Below, piece after piece: positions 1-7,643 of a DNA stretch of 11,574 bases (positions are counted from its first letter, which is position 1; every line of letters starts with the position of its first letter). Location of the stretch: positions 1-11,574 of the forward strand of contig CBDUNM010000158.1 in the NCBI GenBank assembly GCA_965368585.1, written 5' to 3'. Below the pieces are notes generated by a model. That model ran no database searches. It was not told the origin of the DNA and saw only the letters and a list, made by a program, of their open reading frames with translations. Position numbers and translations under genes: made by a program. Source of the DNA: JARRQB01 sp965368585. Lineage in GTDB: Bacteria; Pseudomonadota; Gammaproteobacteria; Chromatiales; Chromatiaceae.

Positions 1-3000
1 CGCTCGGCATCGCGCGGGCGATCGCCAACGACCGGCTCGACCCACTGGAGCGCACGCCGCTTGAGCGGTGGCGTGCGCGCCTGGAAACCATCTTCAGCGC
101 GTTCGCCGAATCCCACCCGAGCTACTACCAAATGCGCCTGGTGGGCATTGCAGACGGCGGGCGGGAGCTGGCCAGGGTCGAACTGGAAAACGGCCAACCC
201 AAGGCGATCTCGGTCGACCGGCTGCAGCGCAAGGAGGACCGCGCCTACTACGAGGAGGGACTGCGGCTACCGGCCGCGGAGGTCCATCTGTCGGAGATCA
301 ATCTGAATCAGGAGTACGGACGGGTCGTCACACCCCACCGCCGCACGGTGCGCGCCGTGGCACCCGTATTCGAAGGTGCGGCGCGCTTTGGCTTTGTTGT
401 CGTCAATCTGGATATCGGCGCACTGCTGGACGACATCGCCGCCAGTGCGCCACCCGGTGCGCAGGTCTTTATGACCAACGGCACGGGCGATTTTCTGGTG
501 CATCCCGACCAGACCCAAACGTTCGGCTTCGACCTCGGCCGGCGCTATCGCAGCACGGACCAGTTGCCCGGCGTACACCCCGACGAGCCCGGTACGATCC
601 GAGCCCTGAGGCTGGACGGCGGCCGAGTCTACGCGGCGGCGCGCGCCATCGGTTTCGATCCGCGGCGTCCCGAGCGCGCGTTGACGCTGGTGTACACCCT
701 GCCGGCAACAGCGGTCAGGGCGGCGGTCAACGACCGGGTTCGCCCGCTGTTGGCGGGGCTGGTGCTGTCCGCGCTGATACTCGCCCTGCTGGTCGGTCGC
801 CTGGTGCAGCGCACCTTCTCCCCGTTGGGCGACTTGACCGCCATCGCCCGCGAGATCGGTGCGGGCCGTTACGAAGTGGCGTTACCGCGCGCGTCGTCGA
901 GAGAAACCGGCGCGTTCATTCGCGCCTTCGAGGAGATGCTGGATCGCATCCGGATCCGTGAATCCGAAAACCACCAGCTCTACGCCGATTTGCGGCAGAG
1001 CGAGACCTTTGCCAACAGTGTGATCGAAACCACTCCGGAAGCCATCCTGGTCGTCGACCCGAATGGCCGCATGGTGCGGGTGAACAGCAAGACCGAACAA
1101 CTGTTCGGCTATGCCGCGAAAGAGATGATCGGCCAACCGGTCGAGATGCTGCTACCCGATGCGCAGCGCAAAGCACACCGCGCACTGCGGCAGGACTATA
1201 TGTCCAAAGCGGCGCAGCGGGTGATGGGCGAGGGCCGCTCGCTGCGCGGGCAGCGCAAATCGGGCGAGTCGTTTCCGGTGGAGATCGATCTCGGTCCGTT
1301 GCAGATCGGCAAGGACCAGTTCGTCATCGCCTGCGTGTTGGACATCACCAAGCGCAAGGCCGCCGAGGACCGTATCGCGGCCCTGAATGCCACCCTGGAG
1401 CAGCAGGTTCTGGAACGCACGGCCGAGCTGCGCACGGCGCTGGCGCTGCAACAGGCGGTTTTCGACAACGCGGGCGTGTCGCTGATCACCGCCGACCCGC
1501 GCGGGACCATTACCGCTTTCAACCCGGCGGCGGAGACCATGCTGGGCTACCGGGTCGAGGAGGTCGTCGGTCAGCTCGCCTTGACCGCCATACACGATCC
1601 GGCCGAACTCGTAGCGCGCGCGCAGGCGCTGACCCGCGAGTTGCAACGCGAGGTGACCGCCGATTTCGCCGCCCTGGTCGCCAGATCGCGGCACGGTTTT
1701 CCCGCTGCCCATGAGTGGACCTACGTACGCAAGGACGGCACGCGCCTGCCGGTGTTGCTGAGCGTGACTGCCCTGCGCAACGCCGACCAGACCATCTTCG
1801 GCTATCTCGGCATTGCCGCCGATCTGACCGAGCGCAAGGAAAAGGAGGAGCAGCTGCGCCTGGCAACGACCGAGGCCGAGGCAGCCAACCGGGCCAAGAG
1901 CAACTTTCTGGCGAATATGAGCCACGAGATACGCACTCCCATGAACGGCGTCATCGGCCTGACCAAACTCCTGCAGGACACCTCCCTGGACCGGCAGCAG
2001 CACGGCCTGCTGGACAAGCTGATGAGTTCGTCCAAGGCCTTGCTGTCGATTCTCAACGACATTCTCGACTATTCCAAGATAGAGGCGGGCAAGGTGGAAC
2101 TGGAGCGGGTTGAATTCGCCATCGACGATCTGCTCGACACTTCGGCCACCCTGTTCGCGCAGAGCGCAGAGGAAAAGGGTATCGAAATTCTCCTGCAAGT
2201 GGCAGCCGACGTTCCGCAGGTCCTGTACGGTGATCCGCTGCGGCTGTCGCAGGTGCTTAACAATCTGGTGGGCAACGCGGTGAAATTTACCGATCAGGGG
2301 CATATCCACGTCAGCGTCGAACTGCACAACAACGCGACCCAAGGTCCGGCGGTCGCGGCGCCCGTCTGCCTGCGCTTCGAAGTCAGTGATACCGGCGTCG
2401 GCATGAGCGATCCGCAACTGGGACAGTTGTTCCAGGCGTTCCACCAGGCCGATACATCGATCACCCGCAAGTACGGTGGCACGGGTCTGGGACTGTCCAT
2501 CTCACACAAGCTGGTCGAACTGATGCACGGCGAAATCGGTGTCAGGAGCGACCCGGGCAAGGGTTCGACGTTCTGGTTCACCGTGCAGCTGTCGATGGCT
2601 CGAAAAAATACCCTGCAGCAGCGCGCACTCGGCCAGCTGCGCGGCATGAAGGTACTGGTCGTGGACGATCGGCGGACGTCACTGGAGATCCTGACCGAGA
2701 TACTCAAGGCCTGGGAGTTCAAGGTCGAGGCGGCCGACAGCGCGGCGCAAGGCCTGGAGAAACTGGCGCAGGCCGAACGGCAGAATCGACCTTTCGATCT
2801 CTTCTTGATCGACTGGAAAATGCCCGATGTCGACGGCCTGGAACTTACGCGCCGCATCGAGGAGCTGGCGGAGCAGGGGCAAATCACGCGCGCGCCCATC
2901 GTCATCATGGTCACCGCGTACGGGCACGACCAGGTGCTGAACGCCGCCGGGCCGGTGCGGCTGGATGCCATTTTGGACAAACCGGTCACCGCCTCGCGGC

Positions 3001-4130
3001 TGTTCGATACACTAGTGGGCATTCAAAACGGCCAACTGCCCGGTTACACCGCGCTGCCCGCCGAGCACAACGACCGGCTGTGGCAGTTGACGCTGCCCAT
3101 CCACGGCGCCCACGTGCTGCTGGTCGAGGACAACGCCACCAATCAGTTTATCGCCACCCGGTTACTCAGCAAGATCGAGCTGCGTGTGGATGTCGCCCAG
3201 CACGGCCAGGAGGCCGTGCAGATGGTGGCCGCGCGCGACTACGACGCCGTCCTGATGGACCTGCAGATGCCGATCATGGACGGTCTCGAGGCGACCCGGC
3301 TGATCAGGAACACCGGCAAGGGCCGTAAGCTGCCCATCATCGCCATGACCGCCGCGGCCATGCTCAGGGATCGCGAGGCCACTAGGGCCGCCGGTATGAA
3401 CGCCCATATCGCCAAACCGATCGATGCCGACGAACTGGCCAGTACACTGGTTGCCTGGATCCCGCCGGCAGCCTCCCCCGCCCTGGGCGGAAAGCCGCTC
3501 GCCGCCCGGAGCGAGGAAGCGGAGCAGGCGTTCGAGTTGCCGGGACTGAATCTGGCCGCGGCGGTGTCGCGCCTGGACCACAACTGGTCGAGCTTGCGCA
3601 ACGTGCTCACGTCGTTTAAGCGCGATTTCCGCGGCGCGGCGGACGTGTTGCGCAACGATCTGGAGAACGAGCGCTACGAGGACGCCAAACGCTTCGCCCA
3701 CACCATCAAGGGCCTGGCGCGCAGTATCGGCGCGGAAGCGCTGGAGACCAGCGCCTGCCGTTTCGAGCGGGAACTGGTGCACGGCGGCGCCGGCGCTCGC
3801 GCCGATTTCGAGCGCGACCTGGAAGCGGCGTTGACCGCGATCGCCGGTCTGCAGGACACACCGGCTGCGGTCCACGACCTGCTGCCCGCCCAGGAAAGCT
3901 TGGATATTCGCGAACTGACTGCCCTGCTGCGCGACTTGGCGGCAATGGTGGAAGACTCGATCATCGTGCCTGCGGATATCAAGGACCGGGTCAGTCGCGG
4001 GCTGCAAGGACACGTCAGCGATACCGACATCGAACTATTGTTGACCCAGGTGAATCAACTGAACTACGCCGGCGCGCAGCAACAGCTCAAGACGATCGCC
4101 GGGCGCACCGGCATCGACCTGGTTTCCTGA
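1..4130 (+). CDS. Hybrid sensor histidine kinase (dCache-HAMP-PAS-PAS-HisKA-HATPase-REC-REC-HPt), 5'-truncated by window edge
   Basis: The reading frame is open from the window edge (first full codon at 3), so the start lies upstream; the ATG at 132 is internal. 1375 residues are visible, numbered here from base 3. Residues 1 to about 245 resemble the second half of a periplasmic dCache sensor (LSEINLNQEYG, then a GFVVVNLD strand). A transmembrane helix at about 248-268 is followed by HAMP. PAS1 is at about 338-452, a coiled coil at about 455-482, and PAS2 at about 483-611. The HisKA box FLANMSHEIRTPMNG carries phospho-His 641. The ATPase has its N box near 753, DTGVGM near 796 and GGTGLGL near 825. 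REC1 (about 882-1005) has acceptor Asp937, and REC2 (about 1037-1155) has Asp1086; both keep the Thr and Lys switch residues. HPt has His1233 in HTIKGLA. This predicts inner-membrane signalling by a His-Asp-His-Asp relay. The ligand and final output regulator cannot be read from sequence. The gene is probably independent of the efflux operon. Confidence 0.95.
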   Translation, partial: LGIARAIANDRLDPLERTPLERWRARLETIFSAFAESHPSYYQMRLVGIADGGRELARVELENGQPKAISVDRLQRKEDRAYYEEGLRLPAAEVHLSEINLNQEYGRVVTPHRRTVRAVAPVFEGAARFGFVVVNLDIGALLDDIAASAPPGAQVFMTNGTGDFLVHPDQTQTFGFDLGRRYRSTDQLPGVHPDEPGTIRALRLDGGRVYAAARAIGFDPRRPERALTLVYTLPATAVRAAVNDRVRPLLAGLVLSALILALLVGRLVQRTFSPLGDLTAIAREIGAGRYEVALPRASSRETGAFIRAFEEMLDRIRIRESENHQLYADLRQSETFANSVIETTPEAILVVDPNGRMVRVNSKTEQLFGYAAKEMIGQPVEMLLPDAQRKAHRALRQDYMSKAAQRVMGEGRSLRGQRKSGESFPVEIDLGPLQIGKDQFVIACVLDITKRKAAEDRIAALNATLEQQVLERTAELRTALALQQAVFDNAGVSLITADPRGTITAFNPAAETMLGYRVEEVVGQLALTAIHDPAELVARAQALTRELQREVTADFAALVARSRHGFPAAHEWTYVRKDGTRLPVLLSVTALRNADQTIFGYLGIAADLTERKEKEEQLRLATTEAEAANRAKSNFLANMSHEIRTPMNGVIGLTKLLQDTSLDRQQHGLLDKLMSSSKALLSILNDILDYSKIEAGKVELERVEFAIDDLLDTSATLFAQSAEEKGIEILLQVAADVPQVLYGDPLRLSQVLNNLVGNAVKFTDQGHIHVSVELHNNATQGPAVAAPVCLRFEVSDTGVGMSDPQLGQLFQAFHQADTSITRKYGGTGLGLSISHKLVELMHGEIGVRSDPGKGSTFWFTVQLSMARKNTLQQRALGQLRGMKVLVVDDRRTSLEILTEILKAWEFKVEAADSAAQGLEKLAQAERQNRPFDLFLIDWKMPDVDGLELTRRIEELAEQGQITRAPIVIMVTAYGHDQVLNAAGPVRLDAILDKPVTASRLFDTLVGIQNGQLPGYTALPAEHNDRLWQLTLPIHGAHVLLVEDNATNQFIATRLLSKIELRVDVAQHGQEAVQMVAARDYDAVLMDLQMPIMDGLEATRLIRNTGKGRKLPIIAMTAAAMLRDREATRAAGMNAHIAKPIDADELASTLVAWIPPAASPALGGKPLAARSEEAEQAFELPGLNLAAAVSRLDHNWSSLRNVLTSFKRDFRGAADVLRNDLENERYEDAKRFAHTIKGLARSIGAEALETSACRFERELVHGGAGARADFERDLEAALTAIAGLQDTPAAVHDLLPAQESLDIRELTALLRDLAAMVEDSIIVPADIKDRVSRGLQGHVSDTDIELLLTQVNQLNYAGAQQQLKTIAGRTGIDLVS

Positions 4131-4217
4131 GTCCAGCATTTCGCGACGTTTCTGCGCCCCTCAGAGCTCCGCATAAGCGCTGGGTCGACCCCGACCCGGG
4201 CAACGGGTCTACGCCAC

Positions 4218-4238
4218 AAATCGCGAGCGATTTTTCTT
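4218..4238 (+). terminator. Possible intrinsic terminator of the hybrid kinase gene
   Basis: AAATCG (4218-4223) pairs with CGATTT (4228-4233) around a four-base CGAG loop. The stem runs directly into a T-rich stretch (TTTTTCTT, 4231-4238). It lies about 90 nt past the kinase stop codon. The stem is short and AT-rich, so it may be weak. A second small hairpin, GACCCG/CGGGTC at 4193-4209, sits upstream but has no U tract of its own. Confidence 0.4.
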
Positions 4239-4279
4239 ACCTGACAAAACGCTGACGGGACCGGTTAGCGAAAGGTAAG
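4236..4279 (+). promoter_or_regulatory. Nested inverted repeat upstream of the efflux operon (candidate operator or structured leader)
   Basis: The outer arms CTTACCT (4236-4242) and AGGTAAG (4273-4279) are a perfect 7-bp inverted repeat. Inside them, CGCTGAC (4250-4256) pairs with GTTAGCG (4264-4270), with one G·U pair if formed as RNA, around a 7-base loop. The right outer arm overlaps a Shine-Dalgarno-like AAGG/TAAGG run (4272-4280). It lies in the only sizeable gap before the operon, so it could be a binding site for the operon's OmpR-type regulator or an RNA leader fold. No -35/-10 pair with good spacing was found; TGGTATGCA (4283-4291) is a weak extended -10 candidate. Its role is inference only. 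Confidence 0.35.
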
Positions 4280-4286
4280 GCTTGGT

Positions 4287-4307
4287 ATGCATAAATGCGC
4301 CCATTGA
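4287..4307 (+). CDS. Possible six-codon leader ORF (Met-His-Lys-Cys-Ala-His)
   Basis: An ATG at 4287 is followed by His, Lys, Cys, Ala, His and a TGA at 4305-4307. An AAGGTAAGG run ends six bases before the ATG, which is good Shine-Dalgarno spacing. Three of its six residues are potential metal ligands, which is suggestive in front of a metal-efflux operon. Any such short ORF can arise by chance, and the position of transcription start is unknown. If the -10 is the TATGCA overlapping this ATG, the ORF would not be in the transcript. Confidence 0.2.
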   Translation: MHKCAH

Positions 4308-4311
4308 ACCT

Positions 4312-4336
4312 GCACCGACATCCACGGACACGGTGC
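4312..4336 (+). other. Hairpin just upstream of the outer-membrane factor's ribosome binding site
   Basis: GCACCG (4312-4317) and CGGTGC (4331-4336) form a perfect 6-bp stem with a 13-base loop. The stem ends four bases before the AAGGAG at 4341. A ribosome stopped at the leader-ORF stop codon (4305-4307) would cover the left arm, so the hairpin could link leader translation to the first structural gene. No test of this is possible from sequence alone. Confidence 0.3.
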
Positions 4337-4340
4337 GAGC

Positions 4341-4346
4341 AAGGAG
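4341..4346 (+). promoter_or_regulatory. Ribosome binding site that sets the GTG start of the outer-membrane factor
   Basis: AAGGAG lies eight bases upstream of the in-frame GTG at 4355. No comparable site precedes the upstream in-frame ATG at 4295. Starting at 4355 also puts a normal signal peptide at the N-terminus. Confidence 0.75.
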
Positions 4347-4354
4347 AATTCTGG

Positions 4355-5650
4355 GTGCACGATCTACCTGCATTACACCGGCGTCCGGCGCTGGCCGCCA
4401 TGGTTGTGTTTCTGACCTCGTTCGGCCATGCACAAGCCATTTCGCTGTCCGAGACCGTCGAAGCCGCGTTGGTGCGATGGCCGGATCAGCAGCTGACCGG
4501 CGCTGAACGCGACCTGGCGGCGGCGCTGCACCGCAAGGCGAAACAGCCGCTGGCGGCCGACCCGACCTTCAATCTCAAATATCAGACCGATGCCATAGGC
4601 AGCGATCTCGGTTACCGGGAATGGGAGGGTGGCGTCGATCTGCCGCTGTGGTGGCCCGGACAGGCGCGCGACCACCGGCGCGAGGCGGACTACACCCTGG
4701 CCGTCGCGGATGCCATGGCACGTACCCAGCGGCTGGCGGTCGCCGGCGAGGTAAGGCAGCGGCTCTGGACGCTCGTCCTGGCGCGCAGCGAGCTCGAGCA
4801 GGCCGAGTCGGCCCGGCAAACCGCGCTGGATCTGGCCGACGACGTCAAGCGGCGCGTCGCCGCCGGCGAGTTGCCGCGCAGCGACCTGTTGCTGGCCGAA
4901 GCCGACGTCGCCGCGCGGGAAGACGCGGTCGACCAGGCACAGACCCGGGTGGCTCAAGCCGAACTCAGTTATATGCAGCTCACCGGCAGCGACCGGACGC
5001 CGCCGGCACTGCCGGAATCCCCCGCTCCGGGGGTCGAACTCTCCCCGCACCATCCAGACCTGCTGCTGGCGGAGGCCGAAGTGGAGCGCGCCCGCGCGCG
5101 GCGGGATCGCATCAGCGGCGCACGCCGCGGCGAGCCCACCCTCTGGGTCGGAGCGAAATCGACCCGCTCCGAAACCCGGGCCGACTACGACTCCGCGATC
5201 GGCATCGAGTTGAGTCTTCCGCTCGGCAGCGCGGCACACCATGCCCCGGCACTGGCGGAAGCGGAGGCGGCGTTCACCGCCGTCGTGGTGGCCCGCGAGC
5301 GCCTGCACCGCGAACTGCAGGAGGAGGTCGAGCTGGCCCGTATGGAACATCGGCGCGCGACCGCGGCGCAACAGGCCGCACAGCGTCGCCACGCGCTCGC
5401 GCTGGCGAGCCACAAGATCAGCCGGCGCGCTTTCGAACTCGGCGAGACCGATCTGGTGCGCCTGCTGCAGGTACAGGCCGACGCGATCGATGCGCAACAC
5501 GACCTGCAACTGCGCACCCACGAGGTCGGCCGGGCGGTCGCACGCCTCAACCAGGCCTTAGGCGTCTACCCCGCACCGCACGAATTGACCGCAACCGCGG
5601 CGGCGCAACTCGGCGCGTCGAACGGGTTGCCAGGAGAACTCCCACGATGA
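4355..5650 (+). CDS. TolC-like outer-membrane factor of a heavy-metal RND efflux system (CzcC/CusC type)
   Basis: This 431-residue protein would form the outer-membrane duct of a tripartite efflux complex. The GTG start is chosen because of the AAGGAG site and because it yields a signal peptide (basic HRR, then a hydrophobic ALAAMVVFLTSF, with likely cleavage after GHAQA). The mature part begins ISLSETVEAAL, the usual opening of this family. It continues with long Ala/Glu/Arg-rich helices having the internal duplication typical of TolC-fold proteins (ARSELEQAESARQTALDLAD in the first half, a helical stretch around EEVELARMEHRRATAA in the second). There is no lipobox cysteine, unlike E. coli CusC, which is a lipoprotein. 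Its length fits the family. It is the first gene of the operon, and its TGA overlaps the adaptor's ATG in ATGA. The substrate cannot be told from this subunit. Confidence 0.9.
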   Translation: MHDLPALHRRPALAAMVVFLTSFGHAQAISLSETVEAALVRWPDQQLTGAERDLAAALHRKAKQPLAADPTFNLKYQTDAIGSDLGYREWEGGVDLPLWWPGQARDHRREADYTLAVADAMARTQRLAVAGEVRQRLWTLVLARSELEQAESARQTALDLADDVKRRVAAGELPRSDLLLAEADVAAREDAVDQAQTRVAQAELSYMQLTGSDRTPPALPESPAPGVELSPHHPDLLLAEAEVERARARRDRISGARRGEPTLWVGAKSTRSETRADYDSAIGIELSLPLGSAAHHAPALAEAEAAFTAVVVARERLHRELQEEVELARMEHRRATAAQQAAQRRHALALASHKISRRAFELGETDLVRLLQVQADAIDAQHDLQLRTHEVGRAVARLNQALGVYPAPHELTATAAAQLGASNGLPGELPR

Positions 5651-6738
5651 AACGCATGATGCTGTTCAGCGCATTACTGACGTGCGGCAGCGCACCGTTC
5701 GCGGCCACGCCGGCGCTCCTCGAACTGGACGCAGACCAGCGTGCCGCGTTCGGCATAGAAACCGTGCAGGTCCGTCCGGTCACCCAAGCGCTCAGCAAGC
5801 CCTACCCGGCAAAGGTGACAGTGCCCAACGCCCAGCTGCGGGTATTGAGCGCACCGCTTGAAGGTGTGGTCGAGGCCCTGTTGGTCGCCGAAGGCGAGAC
5901 GGTCACGGCCGGCCAGACCCTGGCGCGGGTGCGCAGCCAAGGTTTGCTGGAACTGCAGGCGGCCTACCTCGAGACCCGCACCCGCCGCGCCCTGAGCGGC
6001 GAGACGCTGGCGCGCGACCGCAGGCTGCACGACGAGGGCATCGTAGCGCAGCGCCGACTGCTGGAATCGCAGGCCGCCTACCGCGAGTTGAAGACCGCCG
6101 AGGCGCGCGACCGCCAGTCGCTGCTGCTGGCAGGCATGGCGGAAGACGCGATCGACGCCCTGGCACGAAGCCAGCGTTTGAGCGCGGTACTGGAGGTCAA
6201 GGCGCCGCTGAGCGGGGTGGTGCTCGAACAGATCGCGACCGCCGGGCAGCGCCTGGCCGCCTCCGATCCGCTGTACCGCATCGGCCGGCTCTCGCCGTTG
6301 TGGATCGAGGTGCACGTACCGCTGAACGCCCTGGGTGATATACAACCCAGCGGTTCGGTCGCACTTGCCAACGAACAGCTCACCGCGACCGTGATCACGG
6401 TCGGGCGCATGGTGCACGGTACCGACCAGGGCGTGTTGGTGAGAGCGGAGGTCAGGCACGGTGCGGAACACCTGCGTCCCGGGCAGTTTGTCGAGGCGCA
6501 ACTCAGCCAGGGTGCCGGCGGTGACGCATTCAGCGTACCCGCGCGCGCGGTGGTGCTGGTCGACGGCCGCGACCAGGTGTTCGTCGAACGAGCGGACGGT
6601 TACGAGGCCCTGCCGGTCGAGATTCTGTCGCGCCAGGGCGGCGACGTGGTCGTGCGATCCGCGCTGACCGCGGGTGACCGGGTAGTGGTCAGCGGTACCG
6701 CCGCGCTGAAGGCGGCCCGGGGCGGAGGTACCGAATGA
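5647..6738 (+). CDS. Periplasmic adaptor (membrane-fusion protein) of the RND efflux system, CzcB/CusB-like
   Basis: This 363-residue protein would bridge pump and outer-membrane factor in the periplasm. The ATG overlaps the previous stop (ATGA), with AGGAG ten bases upstream. A short signal peptide (MKRMMLFSALLTC) probably ends near FAA. The first half of the barrel-sandwich (lipoyl-like) domain is PLEGVVEALLVAEGETVTAG (about residues 75-94). A helical hairpin rich in Leu, Arg and Glu follows at about 100-180, then the second half of the sandwich (VKAPLSGVVLEQ, about 190) and beta-barrel and membrane-proximal domains up to about 360. The N-terminal methionines that bind Cu(I) in CusB and the His-rich extension of some CzcB proteins are not seen, so substrate is open. 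LLTC resembles a lipobox, but Thr at -1 is unusual, so a lipoprotein is not assumed. Its TGA overlaps the pump's ATG in ATGA. Confidence 0.9.
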   Translation: MKRMMLFSALLTCGSAPFAATPALLELDADQRAAFGIETVQVRPVTQALSKPYPAKVTVPNAQLRVLSAPLEGVVEALLVAEGETVTAGQTLARVRSQGLLELQAAYLETRTRRALSGETLARDRRLHDEGIVAQRRLLESQAAYRELKTAEARDRQSLLLAGMAEDAIDALARSQRLSAVLEVKAPLSGVVLEQIATAGQRLAASDPLYRIGRLSPLWIEVHVPLNALGDIQPSGSVALANEQLTATVITVGRMVHGTDQGVLVRAEVRHGAEHLRPGQFVEAQLSQGAGGDAFSVPARAVVLVDGRDQVFVERADGYEALPVEILSRQGGDVVVRSALTAGDRVVVSGTAALKAARGGGTE

Positions 6739-7643
6739 TGCTGGCGCGCGTCATTCAATTCGCCTTGACGCAACGCCTGCTGATCGTCCTCGCAGTGCTG
6801 GTGTTGATCGGGGGCGGCTGGCAGGCCGTCACCAGGACCCCGATCGACGCCTTTCCGGACGTCTCCACCACCCAGGTGAAGATCATCGTCAAGGCGCCGG
6901 GCATGACTCCGGGCGAAGTGGAAACCCGGATCACCGCGCCCGTCGAGGTGGAGATACTCGGTATCCCGCGCCAATCCATGTTGCGTTCGGTCGCCAAGTA
7001 CGCGCTCACCGACATCACCGTGGATTTCGAGGAGGGCACCGATATCTACTGGGCCCGCCAACAGGTCAGCGAGCGGCTGAACGCCATCTGGGGCGACCTG
7101 CCGCCCGATATCAGCGGCGGTATCGCGCCCATGACCACACCGCTCGGCGAAATGTTCATGTTTACCATCGAGGGCGGCGACCTGGACAATATGCAGCGTC
7201 GCGAACTGCTCGACTGGGTGATCCGTCCGGCGCTGCGCACCGTGACCGGGGTCGCCGACGTGAATGCGCTGGGCGGTCAGGTCCGCACCTTTGAGGTGGT
7301 TCCTGACAACGCGCGCCTGAACGCACGCGGCATCAGCCTGGCACAGCTGCGCGAGGCGCTGGAGAACAACAACCGCAATGACGGCGCGGGGCGTCTCGAT
7401 GACGGCGAAGAGGTGCTGCTGGTACGTACCGAAGGCAGCATCACCGACCTGCAAGAGATCGCGGCCGTCGTCGTCAAGGCCAATCCGGGTAGGCGACGTC
7501 GCCGAAGTGCGCATCGGCGCCCTGACACGCTACGGCGCGGTGACGCACAACGGCAGCGGCGAAGTCGTCGAGGGTCTGGTGCTCGGCCTGCGCGGCGCCA
7601 ATGCACGCGAAGTGGTCAGCGGGATACGCCACAAGTTGGATGA
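6735..7643 (+). CDS. N-terminal fragment of the frameshifted RND pump
   Basis: As read without correction, this gives a 302-residue product. Residues 1 to about 251 are genuine pump sequence: the first transmembrane helix (about 13-30), the family's TPIDAFPDVSTTQVKI segment, and the porter subdomains with the EEGTDIYWARQQVSERL helix. The last 50 or so residues are out-of-frame and Arg-rich (PGRRRRRSAHRRP), ending at a TGA at 7641. Such a product has one membrane helix and half a porter domain and could not transport. It may be unstable. Confidence 0.6.
   Translation: MMLARVIQFALTQRLLIVLAVLVLIGGGWQAVTRTPIDAFPDVSTTQVKIIVKAPGMTPGEVETRITAPVEVEILGIPRQSMLRSVAKYALTDITVDFEEGTDIYWARQQVSERLNAIWGDLPPDISGGIAPMTTPLGEMFMFTIEGGDLDNMQRRELLDWVIRPALRTVTGVADVNALGGQVRTFEVVPDNARLNARGISLAQLREALENNNRNDGAGRLDDGEEVLLVRTEGSITDLQEIAAVVVKANPGRRRRRSAHRRPDTLRRGDAQRQRRSRRGSGARPARRQCTRSGQRDTPQVG

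Noticed and set aside
1152..2444. Long open frame on the - strand (430 codons)
   Set aside because: It lies fully inside the hybrid kinase coding frame, which has clear PAS and HisKA motifs. The antisense translation has no recognisable domain and is a product of high GC.
4182..4191. Perfect palindrome GGGTCGACCC in the intergenic gap
   Set aside because: Ten bases of GC-rich palindrome in high-GC DNA is weak evidence alone. No second copy or nearby promoter was seen to support an operator.
4131..4354. Sigma-70 promoter of the efflux operon
   Set aside because: CTGACA (4241-4246) resembles a -35, but no acceptable -10 lies 16-18 bases downstream. TATGCA (4286-4291) has no matching -35.
4373..5521. 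Long open frame on the - strand (382 codons) opposite the outer-membrane factor
   Set aside because: It is the antisense shadow of a well supported TolC-like gene. Its translation is low-complexity and matches no family I recognise.
4621..5646. Upstream extension of the adaptor frame
   Set aside because: The frame stays open back to 4621, but the translation is Arg/Gly/Pro-rich shadow of the outer-membrane factor. The ATG at 5647 has a ribosome binding site and a signal peptide.
7482..7500. Programmed ribosomal frameshift in the pump
   Set aside because: There is no slippery heptamer or clear +1 shift site, and residues expected in the family seem to be missing. Mutation or sequence error explains it better.
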